Part shown: positions 1-7,259 of the stretch, piece after piece
How the letters are laid out: every line of letters begins with the position of its first letter
How positions within the stretch are numbered: the stretch's first letter is position 1
Source of the DNA: Actinophytocola sp044466355
Lineage (GTDB): Bacteria; Actinomycetota; Actinomycetes; Mycobacteriales; Pseudonocardiaceae
Reading direction: 5' to 3'
DNA length: 64,000 nucleotides
Assembly: GCF_044466355.1 (NCBI RefSeq)
Contig: NZ_JBITMQ010000001.1
Span: forward strand, 62,001 to 126,000
Made by a program: the position numbers and the translations under genes
The notes under the pieces: model-generated
What the model was told of the DNA's origin: nothing
What the model saw: the letters and a program-made list of their open reading frames with translations, nothing else
The model's database searches: none

Positions 1-907
1 CCTCGCCGTCGGCGGACGGGTCGTCCTGCTCGCCTCGGCCGAACCGAACCGGGCGTTCGCGACGATCGCGGCCGAACGGGTCACGGTGACCTCGCTGGTG
101 CCCGCGATCGCGCAGCGGTGGGTGGCCGCGGCACGCGCGGACCGCTCCGGCCTCACGAGCCTGCGGGTGGTGCAGGTCGGCGGGTCGGTGCTCGACCCGG
201 CACTGGCCAGGTCGGTTCCCGAGGTGCTCGGGGTGCGCCTGCAACAGGTGTTCGGCATGGCGGAAGGGCTGCTCAACTACACACGGCTGGACGACCCGGA
301 CGACGTCGTGCTCACCACGCAGGGCAGACCCATCAGCGTCGACGACGAGGTGCTCGTCGTCGACGAGGACGACGCGCCGGTCCCGCGAGGGCAGACCGGC
401 GAGCTCCTCACCCGGGGCCCCTACACGCCCCGCGGGTACTTCCGCGCACCGGAGCACAACACCAGGGCGTTCACCCCGGACGGCTGGTATCGCACGGGAG
501 ACCTCGTGCGGGTGGACCCCGGCGGCAACCTCGTCGTCGAGGGCAGGCGCAAGGACCTGATCAACCGCGGTGGCGAGAAGGTCTCCGCCGAGGAGGTCGA
601 ACAGCTCGCCAGGGAGCTGCTCGGGGTGACCGACGCGCTGGCCGTCCCGGTGCCGGACGCAGGCAACGGTGAGCGCGTGTGCCTGGTGGTGGTCGGCACC
701 GCCGTGCCTCCGCTGACCGAGGTGCGCGCGGCGTACCTCGCGCACGGAGTGGCCGCCTACAAGGTGCCCGAGCAGGTCGAGGTGCTCGACCGCCTGCCGC
801 TGACCGCGGTGGGGAAGGTCGACCGCAAGGCCGTGCGCCTGCTGTTCGCGGACAGGGCCGCGCAGACCGACAACAAGGAGGACACATGGATGACCGCCAG
901 CAGATGA
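1..907 (+). CDS. (2,3-dihydroxybenzoyl/salicyl)-AMP ligase-like enzyme, 5' truncated
   Basis: The C-terminal about 300 residues of an ANL-superfamily adenylating enzyme; the frame is open to the left window edge (from base 2), so the N-terminal half lies outside. Seen: FGMAEGLLNYTRLDD, the A7-like WYRTGDLVR, a hinge region VEGRRKDLINRGGEKVS and an A10-type lysine in LTAVGKVDRK. The MAEGLxNYTRLDDP signature is typical of EntE/DhbE 2,3-dihydroxybenzoate-AMP ligases and related salicylate ligases. It activates an aryl acid with ATP, either for CoA/carrier loading or for degradation. The stop overlaps the next gene by 22 bp, so the two are probably co-translated. With two small downstream genes and no visible peptide synthetase, a catabolic role (salicylate-CoA type) is as likely as siderophore synthesis. 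Family sure, substrate inferred. Confidence 0.85.
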   Translation, partial: LAVGGRVVLLASAEPNRAFATIAAERVTVTSLVPAIAQRWVAAARADRSGLTSLRVVQVGGSVLDPALARSVPEVLGVRLQQVFGMAEGLLNYTRLDDPDDVVLTTQGRPISVDDEVLVVDEDDAPVPRGQTGELLTRGPYTPRGYFRAPEHNTRAFTPDGWYRTGDLVRVDPGGNLVVEGRRKDLINRGGEKVSAEEVEQLARELLGVTDALAVPVPDAGNGERVCLVVVGTAVPPLTEVRAAYLAHGVAAYKVPEQVEVLDRLPLTAVGKVDRKAVRLLFADRAAQTDNKEDTWMTASR

Positions 908-1485
908 TCACGGCGGGGCCGGGGCTGCGCCTGTACGGCGTCGACCACCTCGCGCACGTCACGTGGAAGCCGGGGGAGACCGCCGACTTCTACCGCGAGG
1001 TGCTCGGCCTCCCGCTCACCCACGCCGTCACCGGGGTCGGCTGGCTCAGCGAGGACTTCCCGGACTTCGTGCACTTCTTCCTGGGGCTGGGCGGCGGGAA
1101 CTACCTGGCGTTCTTCTACTTCTTCGACCTGCCGGAGGAGCAGGTGCCCGACGAGCTGATGCACCTGGCGCGGCACATCGCGCTGCACGTGGACACCGAG
1201 GAGGAGATGCTCGCCTGGCGGGACAAGATCAAGTCCCACGGTGTGCGCGTGACCCCGCCGCTGACCCACGAGCTGCTGGAGTCCGTCTACTTCGACGACC
1301 CCAACGGCATCCAGCTCGAGATCGTCCGTCCACTTCGGACATTCGGCGAGGTCGACGCCCGTGACGCGGACCTCACCGTCCGCGCGTTGGCCGAGGTGTC
1401 CCGGATGGAGAAGCCGTCCGTGTCCGCGATGTGGCAGCGGAAGGCGGCGATGGTGCGCGACCAGATCGGAATGGTGACCAGCTGA
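886..1485 (+). CDS. VOC (glyoxalase/extradiol dioxygenase-like) protein
   Basis: A 199-residue protein of the vicinal oxygen chelate fold. Candidate metal ligands occur in GVDHLAHVTW near the N-terminus, ARHIALHVDT in the middle, and the glutamate of GIQLEIVRP. These fit the His-His-Glu set of ring-cleavage dioxygenases and glyoxalases. The ATG at 886 is chosen because AAGGAGG lies 4 bases upstream; an upstream extension in this frame would lie wholly inside the ligase gene. It overlaps the ligase end by 22 bp and meets the next gene as TGATG, so all three form one transcription unit. A role in aromatic metabolism next to the aryl-AMP ligase is plausible; the reaction is not determined. Confidence 0.85.
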   Translation: MDDRQQMITAGPGLRLYGVDHLAHVTWKPGETADFYREVLGLPLTHAVTGVGWLSEDFPDFVHFFLGLGGGNYLAFFYFFDLPEEQVPDELMHLARHIALHVDTEEEMLAWRDKIKSHGVRVTPPLTHELLESVYFDDPNGIQLEIVRPLRTFGEVDARDADLTVRALAEVSRMEKPSVSAMWQRKAAMVRDQIGMVTS

Positions 1486-1733
1486 TGCCCTCGATGTACA
1501 TCCTCGACACCCCCGAGTTCGAACCGATCGTGGCCACCGCACGGCTCGCGGGCATGGCGGTGCGGCCCGTCGGCGACTACCTCGAAGCGGTCGGTGCGGA
1601 GCCGACCGTGACCCTCGAACGCAGGCATACGCAAGTGCGGCCGTCCATCTGGTTCGCGGCGCTCACCGGTGGCATGGTCGGCCACATCGAACGGTTCGAC
1701 CACGACGTGCTGCGCCTGGCCGACGACGACTGA
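1485..1733 (+). CDS. small conserved-looking hypothetical protein (82 aa)
   Basis: An 82-residue protein beginning MPSMYILDTPEF, translated from the ATG at 1485 that shares its A with the upstream TGA stop. It is soluble and acidic at the C-terminus (RLADDD), with a conserved-looking core around RPSIWFAALTGGMVGHIERF. No known motif is recognised. Tight coupling to the ligase and VOC genes suggests a role in the same pathway, perhaps as a small subunit or accessory protein. A strong hairpin follows directly, so this is the last gene of the unit. Confidence 0.7.
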   Translation: MPSMYILDTPEFEPIVATARLAGMAVRPVGDYLEAVGAEPTVTLERRHTQVRPSIWFAALTGGMVGHIERFDHDVLRLADDD

Positions 1734-1737
1734 AGGG

Positions 1738-1769
1738 GCGGGCCGGCGGGACCGTGCACGCCGGCCCGC
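1738..1769. terminator. bidirectional hairpin terminator
   Basis: A perfect 11-bp stem, GCGGGCCGGCG pairing with CGCCGGCCCGC, around a 10-base loop. It lies 4 bases after the stop at 1733 and ends on the last base of the convergent ArsR-like gene (stop at 1769-1771), so it can serve both genes. No T tract is visible, as is common for actinomycete terminators. Confidence 0.75.
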
Positions 1770-2089
1770 TACGACCGGTCCGTCCTCGCGAGCGTGGTGA
1801 GTGTGTCGAGCAGGCCGGGGAAGCGCCGGTCGAACTCGGCGCGGCGGAGGCGGACGAAGGTGCCGTTGCCCGCGTCGCGCTGGATGATGAGGCCCGCTTC
1901 GCGCAGTGCGCGCCAGTGGTGGGTCCTGGTGGACTTCGACACCGGCATGGGGAAGGACGAGCAGGCGCGTTCGGTGTCCGAGGGGTCGGCCGCGAGTTCG
2001 CTGATCACCCCGCGGCGCAGGGGGTCGGCGAGTGCGCGGAACACCTGGCCGAGGTCGACCGCCGCGATGGGCGGCATCGGCATGGTCAT
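1769..2089 (-). CDS. ArsR-type winged-helix transcriptional regulator
   Basis: A 106-residue regulator. FRALADPLRRGVISELA is the usual first helix of ArsR/SmtB repressors, and PVSKSTRTHHWRALREAGLI is the recognition helix followed by the wing. No metal-binding cysteine pair (CVC motif) is seen, so it probably senses a small molecule or acts as a constitutive repressor. The ATG at 2089 is preceded by AGGAGGAA; longer in-frame extensions would run through the operator region. It is divergent from a haloacid dehalogenase gene, with two palindromes between them, and most likely represses both. Confidence 0.85.
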   Translation of the reverse strand: MTMPMPPIAAVDLGQVFRALADPLRRGVISELAADPSDTERACSSFPMPVSKSTRTHHWRALREAGLIIQRDAGNGTFVRLRRAEFDRRFPGLLDTLTTLARTDRS

Positions 2090-2104
2090 GGGTTCCTCCT
2101 CGAC

Positions 2105-2148
2105 AAGGTACGTCTTACATCGTACCTTGGTACGAAGGTTGTCGTACC
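2105..2148. promoter_or_regulatory. two adjacent palindromic operators between arsR-type and HAD genes
   Basis: Two inverted repeats with the same half-site and the same spacing: AAGGTACG-N8-CGTACCTT at 2105-2128 and GGTACG-N8-CGTACC at 2129-2148. Both lie in the short divergent region, just upstream of the regulator's ribosome site and 14 bases from the dehalogenase start. Two side-by-side dyads of one type strongly suggest binding of two regulator dimers, shutting off both divergent promoters. Confidence 0.8.
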
Positions 2149-2161
2149 TGTGGAGGTTGTC

Positions 2162-2830
2162 GTGCTGTGCGTGTTCGACGTCAACGAGACCCTGCTCGAC
2201 CTGGCCCCGCTCGACGAGTTCTTCGCCGACGTCGTCGGTGACCCCGCCGCGCGGCAGGAGTGGTTCGAGCTGATGATCCACAACGCGCTCGTGGTCACCG
2301 CGGCGGGTGGGTACCGGCCGTTCGGACAGATCGCCGCCGCGTGCCTGCCCGTGGTGGCCGCCCGCCACGGCCGGGCCGCGACGCCCGAACAGCAGCGTGA
2401 GCTGGGAGAGCGGCTCCGTCGGTTGCCCGCCCATCCCGAGGCGGCCGGGGCGATCACCCGCCTGCGGGAGGCCGGCGCCACCGTCGTGGCCCTGACGAAC
2501 TCGGTTCTCGACGTGGCCGAGGACCAGTTACGCAACGCCGGGCTGAGGCCGCTGTTCGACGGTGTCTACTCCGCGGACCAGGCGGGCAGGCTCAAACCCG
2601 CCCCGCAGCCGTACCGGTTCGTCGTCGAGGCGAACGAGGTCGCGCCCTCGGACGCGGTGCTGATCGCCGCCCACGACTGGGACGTCGCGGGTGCGGCGGC
2701 CGCCGGGTTGGCCACCGCGTTCGTCGCCCGCGAGGGCCGGGTGCCGCTGCCCGCGGCCGACGCGCCCACGTTCGTGGGCGCGGACCTCGACGAGGTGGCG
2801 ATCAGCATGTCCCATCACGCCATCGGGTGA
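2162..2830 (+). CDS. haloacid dehalogenase type II (HAD superfamily hydrolase)
   Basis: A 222-residue L-2-haloacid dehalogenase-like HAD hydrolase. Motif I is CVFDVNETLLDL (nucleophile Asp), motif II is VVALTNS, the lysine of motif III is in GRLKPAPQPY, and motif IV is LIAAHDWDVAGAAAAG. The VNET variant of motif I and the AHDWD motif are typical of haloacetate/haloacid dehalogenases, which displace halide from 2-haloacids using an aspartyl ester. The GTG at 2162 has GGAGG at 2152-2156. The divergent ArsR-type gene and double operator indicate induction by a ligand, possibly the substrate. Confidence 0.85.
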   Translation: MLCVFDVNETLLDLAPLDEFFADVVGDPAARQEWFELMIHNALVVTAAGGYRPFGQIAAACLPVVAARHGRAATPEQQRELGERLRRLPAHPEAAGAITRLREAGATVVALTNSVLDVAEDQLRNAGLRPLFDGVYSADQAGRLKPAPQPYRFVVEANEVAPSDAVLIAAHDWDVAGAAAAGLATAFVAREGRVPLPAADAPTFVGADLDEVAISMSHHAIG

Positions 2831-2999
2831 ACAGGGGTTGGTTCGGAGCGCTGGTCATGCGGCCCGCGCCTCCTTACGCGTTCATCAACGAACAGCGGGT
2901 GTTGCGGGTGTCGAGTCGAGGGGGGAGGGTGGAGGCGGTGGTCGGCTGCGTGCCGTACGCGATCCCGGACACTGGTCGCTCAAGCGGACGGAGGCATGT

Positions 3000-3947
3000 G
3001 TGGGCGAGCGGCGCACCAGCAACCCAGCGAGCACCGACTGGCCGTCGTTGCGGGTCGAGGACTGGACCGACACCCGCGACACGCTGCACATGTGGACGCA
3101 GATCGTGGGCAAGCTCCGGATGGCGCACGCCCCGCTGCTCAACCACTGGTGGCAGGTCACGCTGTATGTCAGTCCGCGCGGGCTGACCACCGGCGCGGTG
3201 CCGTACCGGGGCGGCGTGTTCGACATCGAGTTCGACTTCGTCGACCACCGGCTGCGAATCCGCGGCAGTGACGGTGGCAGCAGCGGATTCGCGCTGCGGG
3301 CTATGCCGGTGGCCGAGTTCTACACCCGGACCCGCCACGCGCTCGGCGAGCTGGGGATCGACTCGGCGATCCGGGCGCGGCCCAACGAGGTGGAGCCGGC
3401 GATCCCGTTCGCCGAGGACTACCAGCACACCTCCTACGACCCCCAGGCCGCGCACCTGTTCTGGCGGCAGCTCCTGGCCGCCGACCGCGTCATCGGCGAG
3501 TTCCGCGCGCACTTCGTGGGCAAGGTCAGCCCGGTGCACTTCTTCTGGGGCGCGATGGACCTGGCCTGCACCCGGTTCTCGGGGCGTGCCGCGCCACCGC
3601 ATCCCGGTGGCGCACCGAACTGCGGTGACTGGGTCATGGTGGAGGGCTACTCCCGCGAACTGTCCAGCTGCGGGTTCTGGCCCGGTGGCGGTGAGGAAGG
3701 CGCGTTCTACGCCTACGCCTACCCCGAACCCGACGGATTCGCCACCCACTCGATCAAACCTGACGCCGCCTACTACAGCGACGCCAACGGCCAGTTCCTG
3801 CTGCCCTACGAGGCCGTGCGCCGCGCCTCCGATCCCGACCAGGCGCTGACCGAGTTCCTCCACACCACCTACGAAGCCGCCGCCGAACACGGCGGCTGGG
3901 ACCGCACGAGTCTCGAGGACGACCCGACCCGGTGGATTGACCGATAG
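3000..3947 (+). CDS. DUF5996 family protein
   Basis: A 315-residue soluble protein matching the actinobacterial DUF5996 family: WPSLRVEDWTDTRDTLHMWTQ at the start, then NHWWQVTLYVSPRGLTTGAVP, and a middle region rich in aromatic residues (VSPVHFFWGAMDLACTRFSG). Function is unknown in this family. The start is the GTG at 3000, with GGAGG at 2990-2994. The end overlaps the TTG-initiated form of the next gene; if that gene starts at its ATG (3988) the gap is 40 bp. Confidence 0.8.
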   Translation: MGERRTSNPASTDWPSLRVEDWTDTRDTLHMWTQIVGKLRMAHAPLLNHWWQVTLYVSPRGLTTGAVPYRGGVFDIEFDFVDHRLRIRGSDGGSSGFALRAMPVAEFYTRTRHALGELGIDSAIRARPNEVEPAIPFAEDYQHTSYDPQAAHLFWRQLLAADRVIGEFRAHFVGKVSPVHFFWGAMDLACTRFSGRAAPPHPGGAPNCGDWVMVEGYSRELSSCGFWPGGGEEGAFYAYAYPEPDGFATHSIKPDAAYYSDANGQFLLPYEAVRRASDPDQALTEFLHTTYEAAAEHGGWDRTSLEDDPTRWIDR

Positions 3948-3987
3948 GACCGCCCCGGCGGTCCCCGATACGAACGGGACGAGACCG

Positions 3988-4452
3988 ATGGTCGACCGCG
4001 ACGCCCTGCCCGCGCCGGAGCACGGGCTGATCGTGACCCATTTCCTCACCGTGCGCGACGTCGCCGCGTCCCGCACCTTCTACGCCGACATTCTCGGCGG
4101 TGAGGTGGTGCTGCCGGAAAACCCCGCGATCGTCAAGGTCGCCAACACCTGGATCATCATGAACCCCGGCGGAGGTCCCACCCCGGACAAACCCGGCATC
4201 ACCCTCCGCCCGCCCGAGCCAGGCGATCCGGTGTCGGCGTTCCTGAACGTACGCGTGGCCGACATCGCCGCGTTCCACGCCGACGCTGTCGCAAAAGGCG
4301 CCAGTTTCGTCACCGAACCCATCGACCGCAAAGCCGAGATCCGCTGTTACCTACGCGACCCGGACAACTACCTCATCGAGGTCGGCCAAGCCACCGGCAT
4401 GCTCGAGGGCATCTTCGCCGACCCGCCCGCAAGCGAGAGCCCCCGGGAATAG
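3988..4452 (+). CDS. VOC family protein (glyoxalase/bleomycin-resistance-like)
   Basis: A 154-residue single VOC domain: LIVTHFLTVRDVAASRTFYADILG at the start and LRDPDNYLIEVGQATG at the end, where the glutamate is the usual metal ligand. The ATG at 3988 is preferred; a TTG at 3937 in the same frame would overlap the DUF5996 gene by 11 bp. The substrate is unknown. It lies downstream of the DUF5996 gene on the same strand and is probably cotranscribed with it. Confidence 0.8.
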   Translation: MVDRDALPAPEHGLIVTHFLTVRDVAASRTFYADILGGEVVLPENPAIVKVANTWIIMNPGGGPTPDKPGITLRPPEPGDPVSAFLNVRVADIAAFHADAVAKGASFVTEPIDRKAEIRCYLRDPDNYLIEVGQATGMLEGIFADPPASESPRE

Positions 4453-4618
4453 CTCGGACGGTTCGCTGGGCGCGGTCGCCGCGTCGCGAGTGCTTCGACG
4501 ACTTGGATGAACGGGCTGAATCCGGAACTGTCGCATCCCACGCGCAGGCGCCGCTGGCCTGTGACGGCGCATCGCCCACGTGCCCGGCCCACTGACCGTG
4601 CCGGACTTCGCTGGCGGG

Positions 4619-5488
4619 TCAGCCCAAGGCCACGCGACCCGCGAGCACGTCCCGCACCAGGCCCGCCGCGGCACGGGCCAGGGCGTCGCCGTCGTCGAAC
4701 ACGTCGCGCCAGATGGCGAGTGACGTGGCGACCGGGGTCGTCATGAGCTCGCGGGTGAAGGCCTCGACGCCGATGGTGCCCCGGTACCCGGCGGCCAGCG
4801 CGGCGGCGAGCACGGCGCGGACGGGAACGTGGCCCCGGGTGAGGTCGCCGCGGTCGTTCTGACCGAGCTCCAGGTACGCGAGGTGGGGGAGCGCCAGCCG
4901 GACCGCGGCGTCGAGGTCGGGTTCCTCGATGTTCATGTGGTAGGTGTCCAGGTGCAGGAACAGGTTGTCCGAACCGGCTTCCTCGACGAAGGACACCGCG
5001 GCGGCCGCGGTGTTGAGCAGGTTCGTCTCGTACCGGTTCACGATCTCCAGTACCAGCCGCACCCCGGCGGCTTTCGCCTCGTCCGCGACGACCGCCAGTG
5101 ACTCGGCCGCGGTCCGGCGGACGTCGTCGTCGGGCTGCGCGGGCGCGTGGCGCAGTGGTCCGTACAGCACGCCGCCCACGTGGTCGGAGCCCATGTCACG
5201 GGCCAGCTTCACGGCAAGGCGCAGGCGGTCGCGGCCCCGCTCGCGTACCACCGGGTCCACACTGGACAGATCGGCGTCCGGAAGCTGGTTCGCGGTGTTG
5301 ACCGGCCGGACCCCGGTGTTCCGCAACGCCTTCCCGAAGGCGTCCGCGTCGATGGTCTCAGGTGTGCGCAGCGGCACGACCACCCGGTGGTAGCCCAGTT
5401 CCGCCGCGCGGTCCGCGATCGCGGTGGCGTTGTCCGGGGTCAGCTCGGTCGCCCAGACCGCGGGGTGGATGGCGATCAGGTTGTTCAT
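4619..5488 (-). CDS. sugar phosphate isomerase/epimerase family protein (tagatose/psicose 3-epimerase-like)
   Basis: A 289-residue TIM-barrel protein of the AP-endonuclease-2/ketose 3-epimerase family. Candidate metal ligands are E148 (LVLEIVNRYETNLLNT), D181 and nearby H184 (LDTYHMNIEE), and E242 (GTIGVEAF). The third metal histidine normally found before the ENxRG-type motif appears as E207 in LAYLELGQNDRG, which is odd. It starts at 5488, overlapping the SDR stop as ATGA, with AGGAAG upstream. It is the last gene of the eight-gene operon. Epimerisation or isomerisation of a keto-polyol is the likely role; IolE/IolI-like activity is an alternative. Confidence 0.8.
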   Translation of the reverse strand: MNNLIAIHPAVWATELTPDNATAIADRAAELGYHRVVVPLRTPETIDADAFGKALRNTGVRPVNTANQLPDADLSSVDPVVRERGRDRLRLAVKLARDMGSDHVGGVLYGPLRHAPAQPDDDVRRTAAESLAVVADEAKAAGVRLVLEIVNRYETNLLNTAAAAVSFVEEAGSDNLFLHLDTYHMNIEEPDLDAAVRLALPHLAYLELGQNDRGDLTRGHVPVRAVLAAALAAGYRGTIGVEAFTRELMTTPVATSLAIWRDVFDDGDALARAAAGLVRDVLAGRVALG

Positions 5489-6309
5489 CCGGCTTCCTGT
5501 CCACTGTGGAGGGGTCCGATGTCCTCGTCCGCGTCGCCGCGCACGCAGTAGCCGCCGTCCACCGGGAACACGCCGCCGGTGAGGAACCCCGACGAGGGCA
5601 GCGCGAGAAACGTGATCATGCGGGCGACGTCGGCCGGGTCGCCCCAGCGGCCGACCGGGGTGCGGGCGGCGTAGCGGTCGTGGTCGAGCGTGCCCGCGGC
5701 GAGCCGGGCACGCAGGCGGCCGGTGAGGATCCAGCCCGGCAGCACGGCGTTGGCGGTGATCCCGTACCGCCCGCCCTCGACGGCGAGCGAGCGCGTGAGT
5801 CCGATGACGCCGGTCTTGGCCATCGCGTACGCCGACCGGTTCGGCAGTCCCAGCGCGCCGAGCACGGAGGTCAGGTTCACGATCCGTCCGAACGACCCGC
5901 GCCGCATCAGCGGCACCGCGAGCTGGGCGCACACGAACGCGCCGCGCAGGTGCACCCGCAGCATCGCGTCGAAGTCGGACAGCGCCACCTCGTGCACCGG
6001 CTCCAGGTGCGGGGTCATGATCCCGGCGTTGTTGACCAGGACGTCGAGCCTGCCGAACTCGGCGGCCACCCGGGCGAACCCGGCGGCCATGGCGTGTTCG
6101 TCGGCGACGTCCGCGATGATCGGCAGAACCGCGACATCGTGGTCGTCCGCGAGCGCCGCGGCGACATCGGGCAGCGCCGGGCTCAGGTCGACGAGCACGA
6201 GCGTGGCGCCTGCCGCGGCGAGGTGCGTGGCGGTGGCGAGACCGATGCCGTCGGCGCCGCCGGTCACCACGGCGACCCGTCCGGTGAGCGCGTCGGGGCG
6301 ATCGATCAC
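5485..6309 (-). CDS. SDR family NAD(P)-dependent oxidoreductase
   Basis: A 274-residue classical short-chain dehydrogenase. The cofactor motif is VVTGGADGIGLA, NNAG occurs in the middle, and the catalytic Ser-Tyr-Lys lies in NLTSVLGALGLPNRSAYAMAK. The aspartate of LVLVDLSP after strand 2 suggests NAD preference. GTG start at 6309 overlaps the stop of the zinc dehydrogenase as GTGA, and its own stop overlaps the epimerase start as ATGA, so translation is coupled. It most likely oxidises a hydroxyl of the imported polyol or sugar. Confidence 0.88.
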   Translation of the reverse strand: MIDRPDALTGRVAVVTGGADGIGLATATHLAAAGATLVLVDLSPALPDVAAALADDHDVAVLPIIADVADEHAMAAGFARVAAEFGRLDVLVNNAGIMTPHLEPVHEVALSDFDAMLRVHLRGAFVCAQLAVPLMRRGSFGRIVNLTSVLGALGLPNRSAYAMAKTGVIGLTRSLAVEGGRYGITANAVLPGWILTGRLRARLAAGTLDHDRYAARTPVGRWGDPADVARMITFLALPSSGFLTGGVFPVDGGYCVRGDADEDIGPLHSGQEAG

Positions 6310-7259
6310 GGTCGGCCACCGCGCGCGTCGACCAGCACCTTCAGCAGCGTCCCCGCCGCCAGTTCCGCGAACACGCCCGGCGCGTCCTCGATCCCGACGA
6401 CCGTCGCGAGGTCGGCGGTCTCGACCGCACCGGACGCGACGAGCCGCAGCGCCACCCGCACGTCTGCGGGCCGGTACACGCAGGTGCCGACGATCCGCAG
6501 CTCGCGGCGCATCAGTTCGGGCAGGTCCACCTGGGCGGGCGCGGCGTACATGCCGACGTCGACGAGGGTCCCGCCGGTGGCGACGAGGTCGAGGACCGTG
6601 GGTGCCACGGACGGGTGCCCGGTGCAGTCGTAGACGACCTCGTACCGCTCGCCGGTCCCGGTCGGCACGACCTCGAACCCCGCTCGCCGCGCCCACTCCG
6701 CGCGCACGGGGGCCGGTTCGCTGACCGTCACCGACGCGGCCCCGTACGCACGGGCGCAGCGCGCGACGAGCAGCCCGATCGGGCCCGCGCCCACCACGTG
6801 CACCCGCGCGCCGAGTCGTTGCCCGCCGCGGCGGACCGCCCGTACGCACACCGACGTGGGTTCGAGCAGCGCGGCCGCCTTCAGGTCGAGCCCGTCCGGC
6901 AACGGCACGAGCGCACTGCGCGGCACCGCGACCTGCTCGGCCGCGCCCCCCGGCTGGTCGATGCCGACCAGCCGGAGCACGTCGCACACCCGGTCCTCGC
7001 CGTCGGTGCACGCCGGGCACCGGCCGCACGGCAGCAGCGGGTTCACGAACACTGGCGCGCCGTCGACGGTGCCCACGAACTCGTGCCCGATCACCAGGCC
7101 GGTCTTGGCGCGTGCGTGGTGGCCGGACCAGATGTGCAGGTCGGTGCCGCAGATACCGGTGTAGGCGACGTCGACGACCACCTCGTCCGGGCCCGCGGTC
7201 GGCGCGGGTACGTCCACGACCCGGATGTCCTGGGGACCGTCGTAGCGCAGTGCCCGCAT
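6306..7259 (-). CDS. zinc-dependent medium-chain alcohol/polyol dehydrogenase
   Basis: A 317-residue MDR dehydrogenase. Catalytic zinc ligands are in GICGTDLH and VIGHEF, the structural zinc lobe is CGRCPACTDGEDRVC (four cysteines), and the Rossmann motif is VVGAGPIGLLVARCA. It is shorter than the usual 340-350 residues, with a trimmed loop after GHEFVG. The sorbitol/threonine dehydrogenase-like subgroup fits a polyol substrate. The ATG shares a base with the TGA of the upstream kinase-aldolase gene (TGATG), placing it firmly in the operon. Confidence 0.88.
   Translation of the reverse strand: MRALRYDGPQDIRVVDVPAPTAGPDEVVVDVAYTGICGTDLHIWSGHHARAKTGLVIGHEFVGTVDGAPVFVNPLLPCGRCPACTDGEDRVCDVLRLVGIDQPGGAAEQVAVPRSALVPLPDGLDLKAAALLEPTSVCVRAVRRGGQRLGARVHVVGAGPIGLLVARCARAYGAASVTVSEPAPVRAEWARRAGFEVVPTGTGERYEVVYDCTGHPSVAPTVLDLVATGGTLVDVGMYAAPAQVDLPELMRRELRIVGTCVYRPADVRVALRLVASGAVETADLATVVGIEDAPGVFAELAAGTLLKVLVDARGGRP

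Noticed and set aside
4619..6319. single 566-residue minus-strand protein
   Set aside because: Only the last 289 residues match a family; the upstream part is the SDR gene read in the wrong frame.
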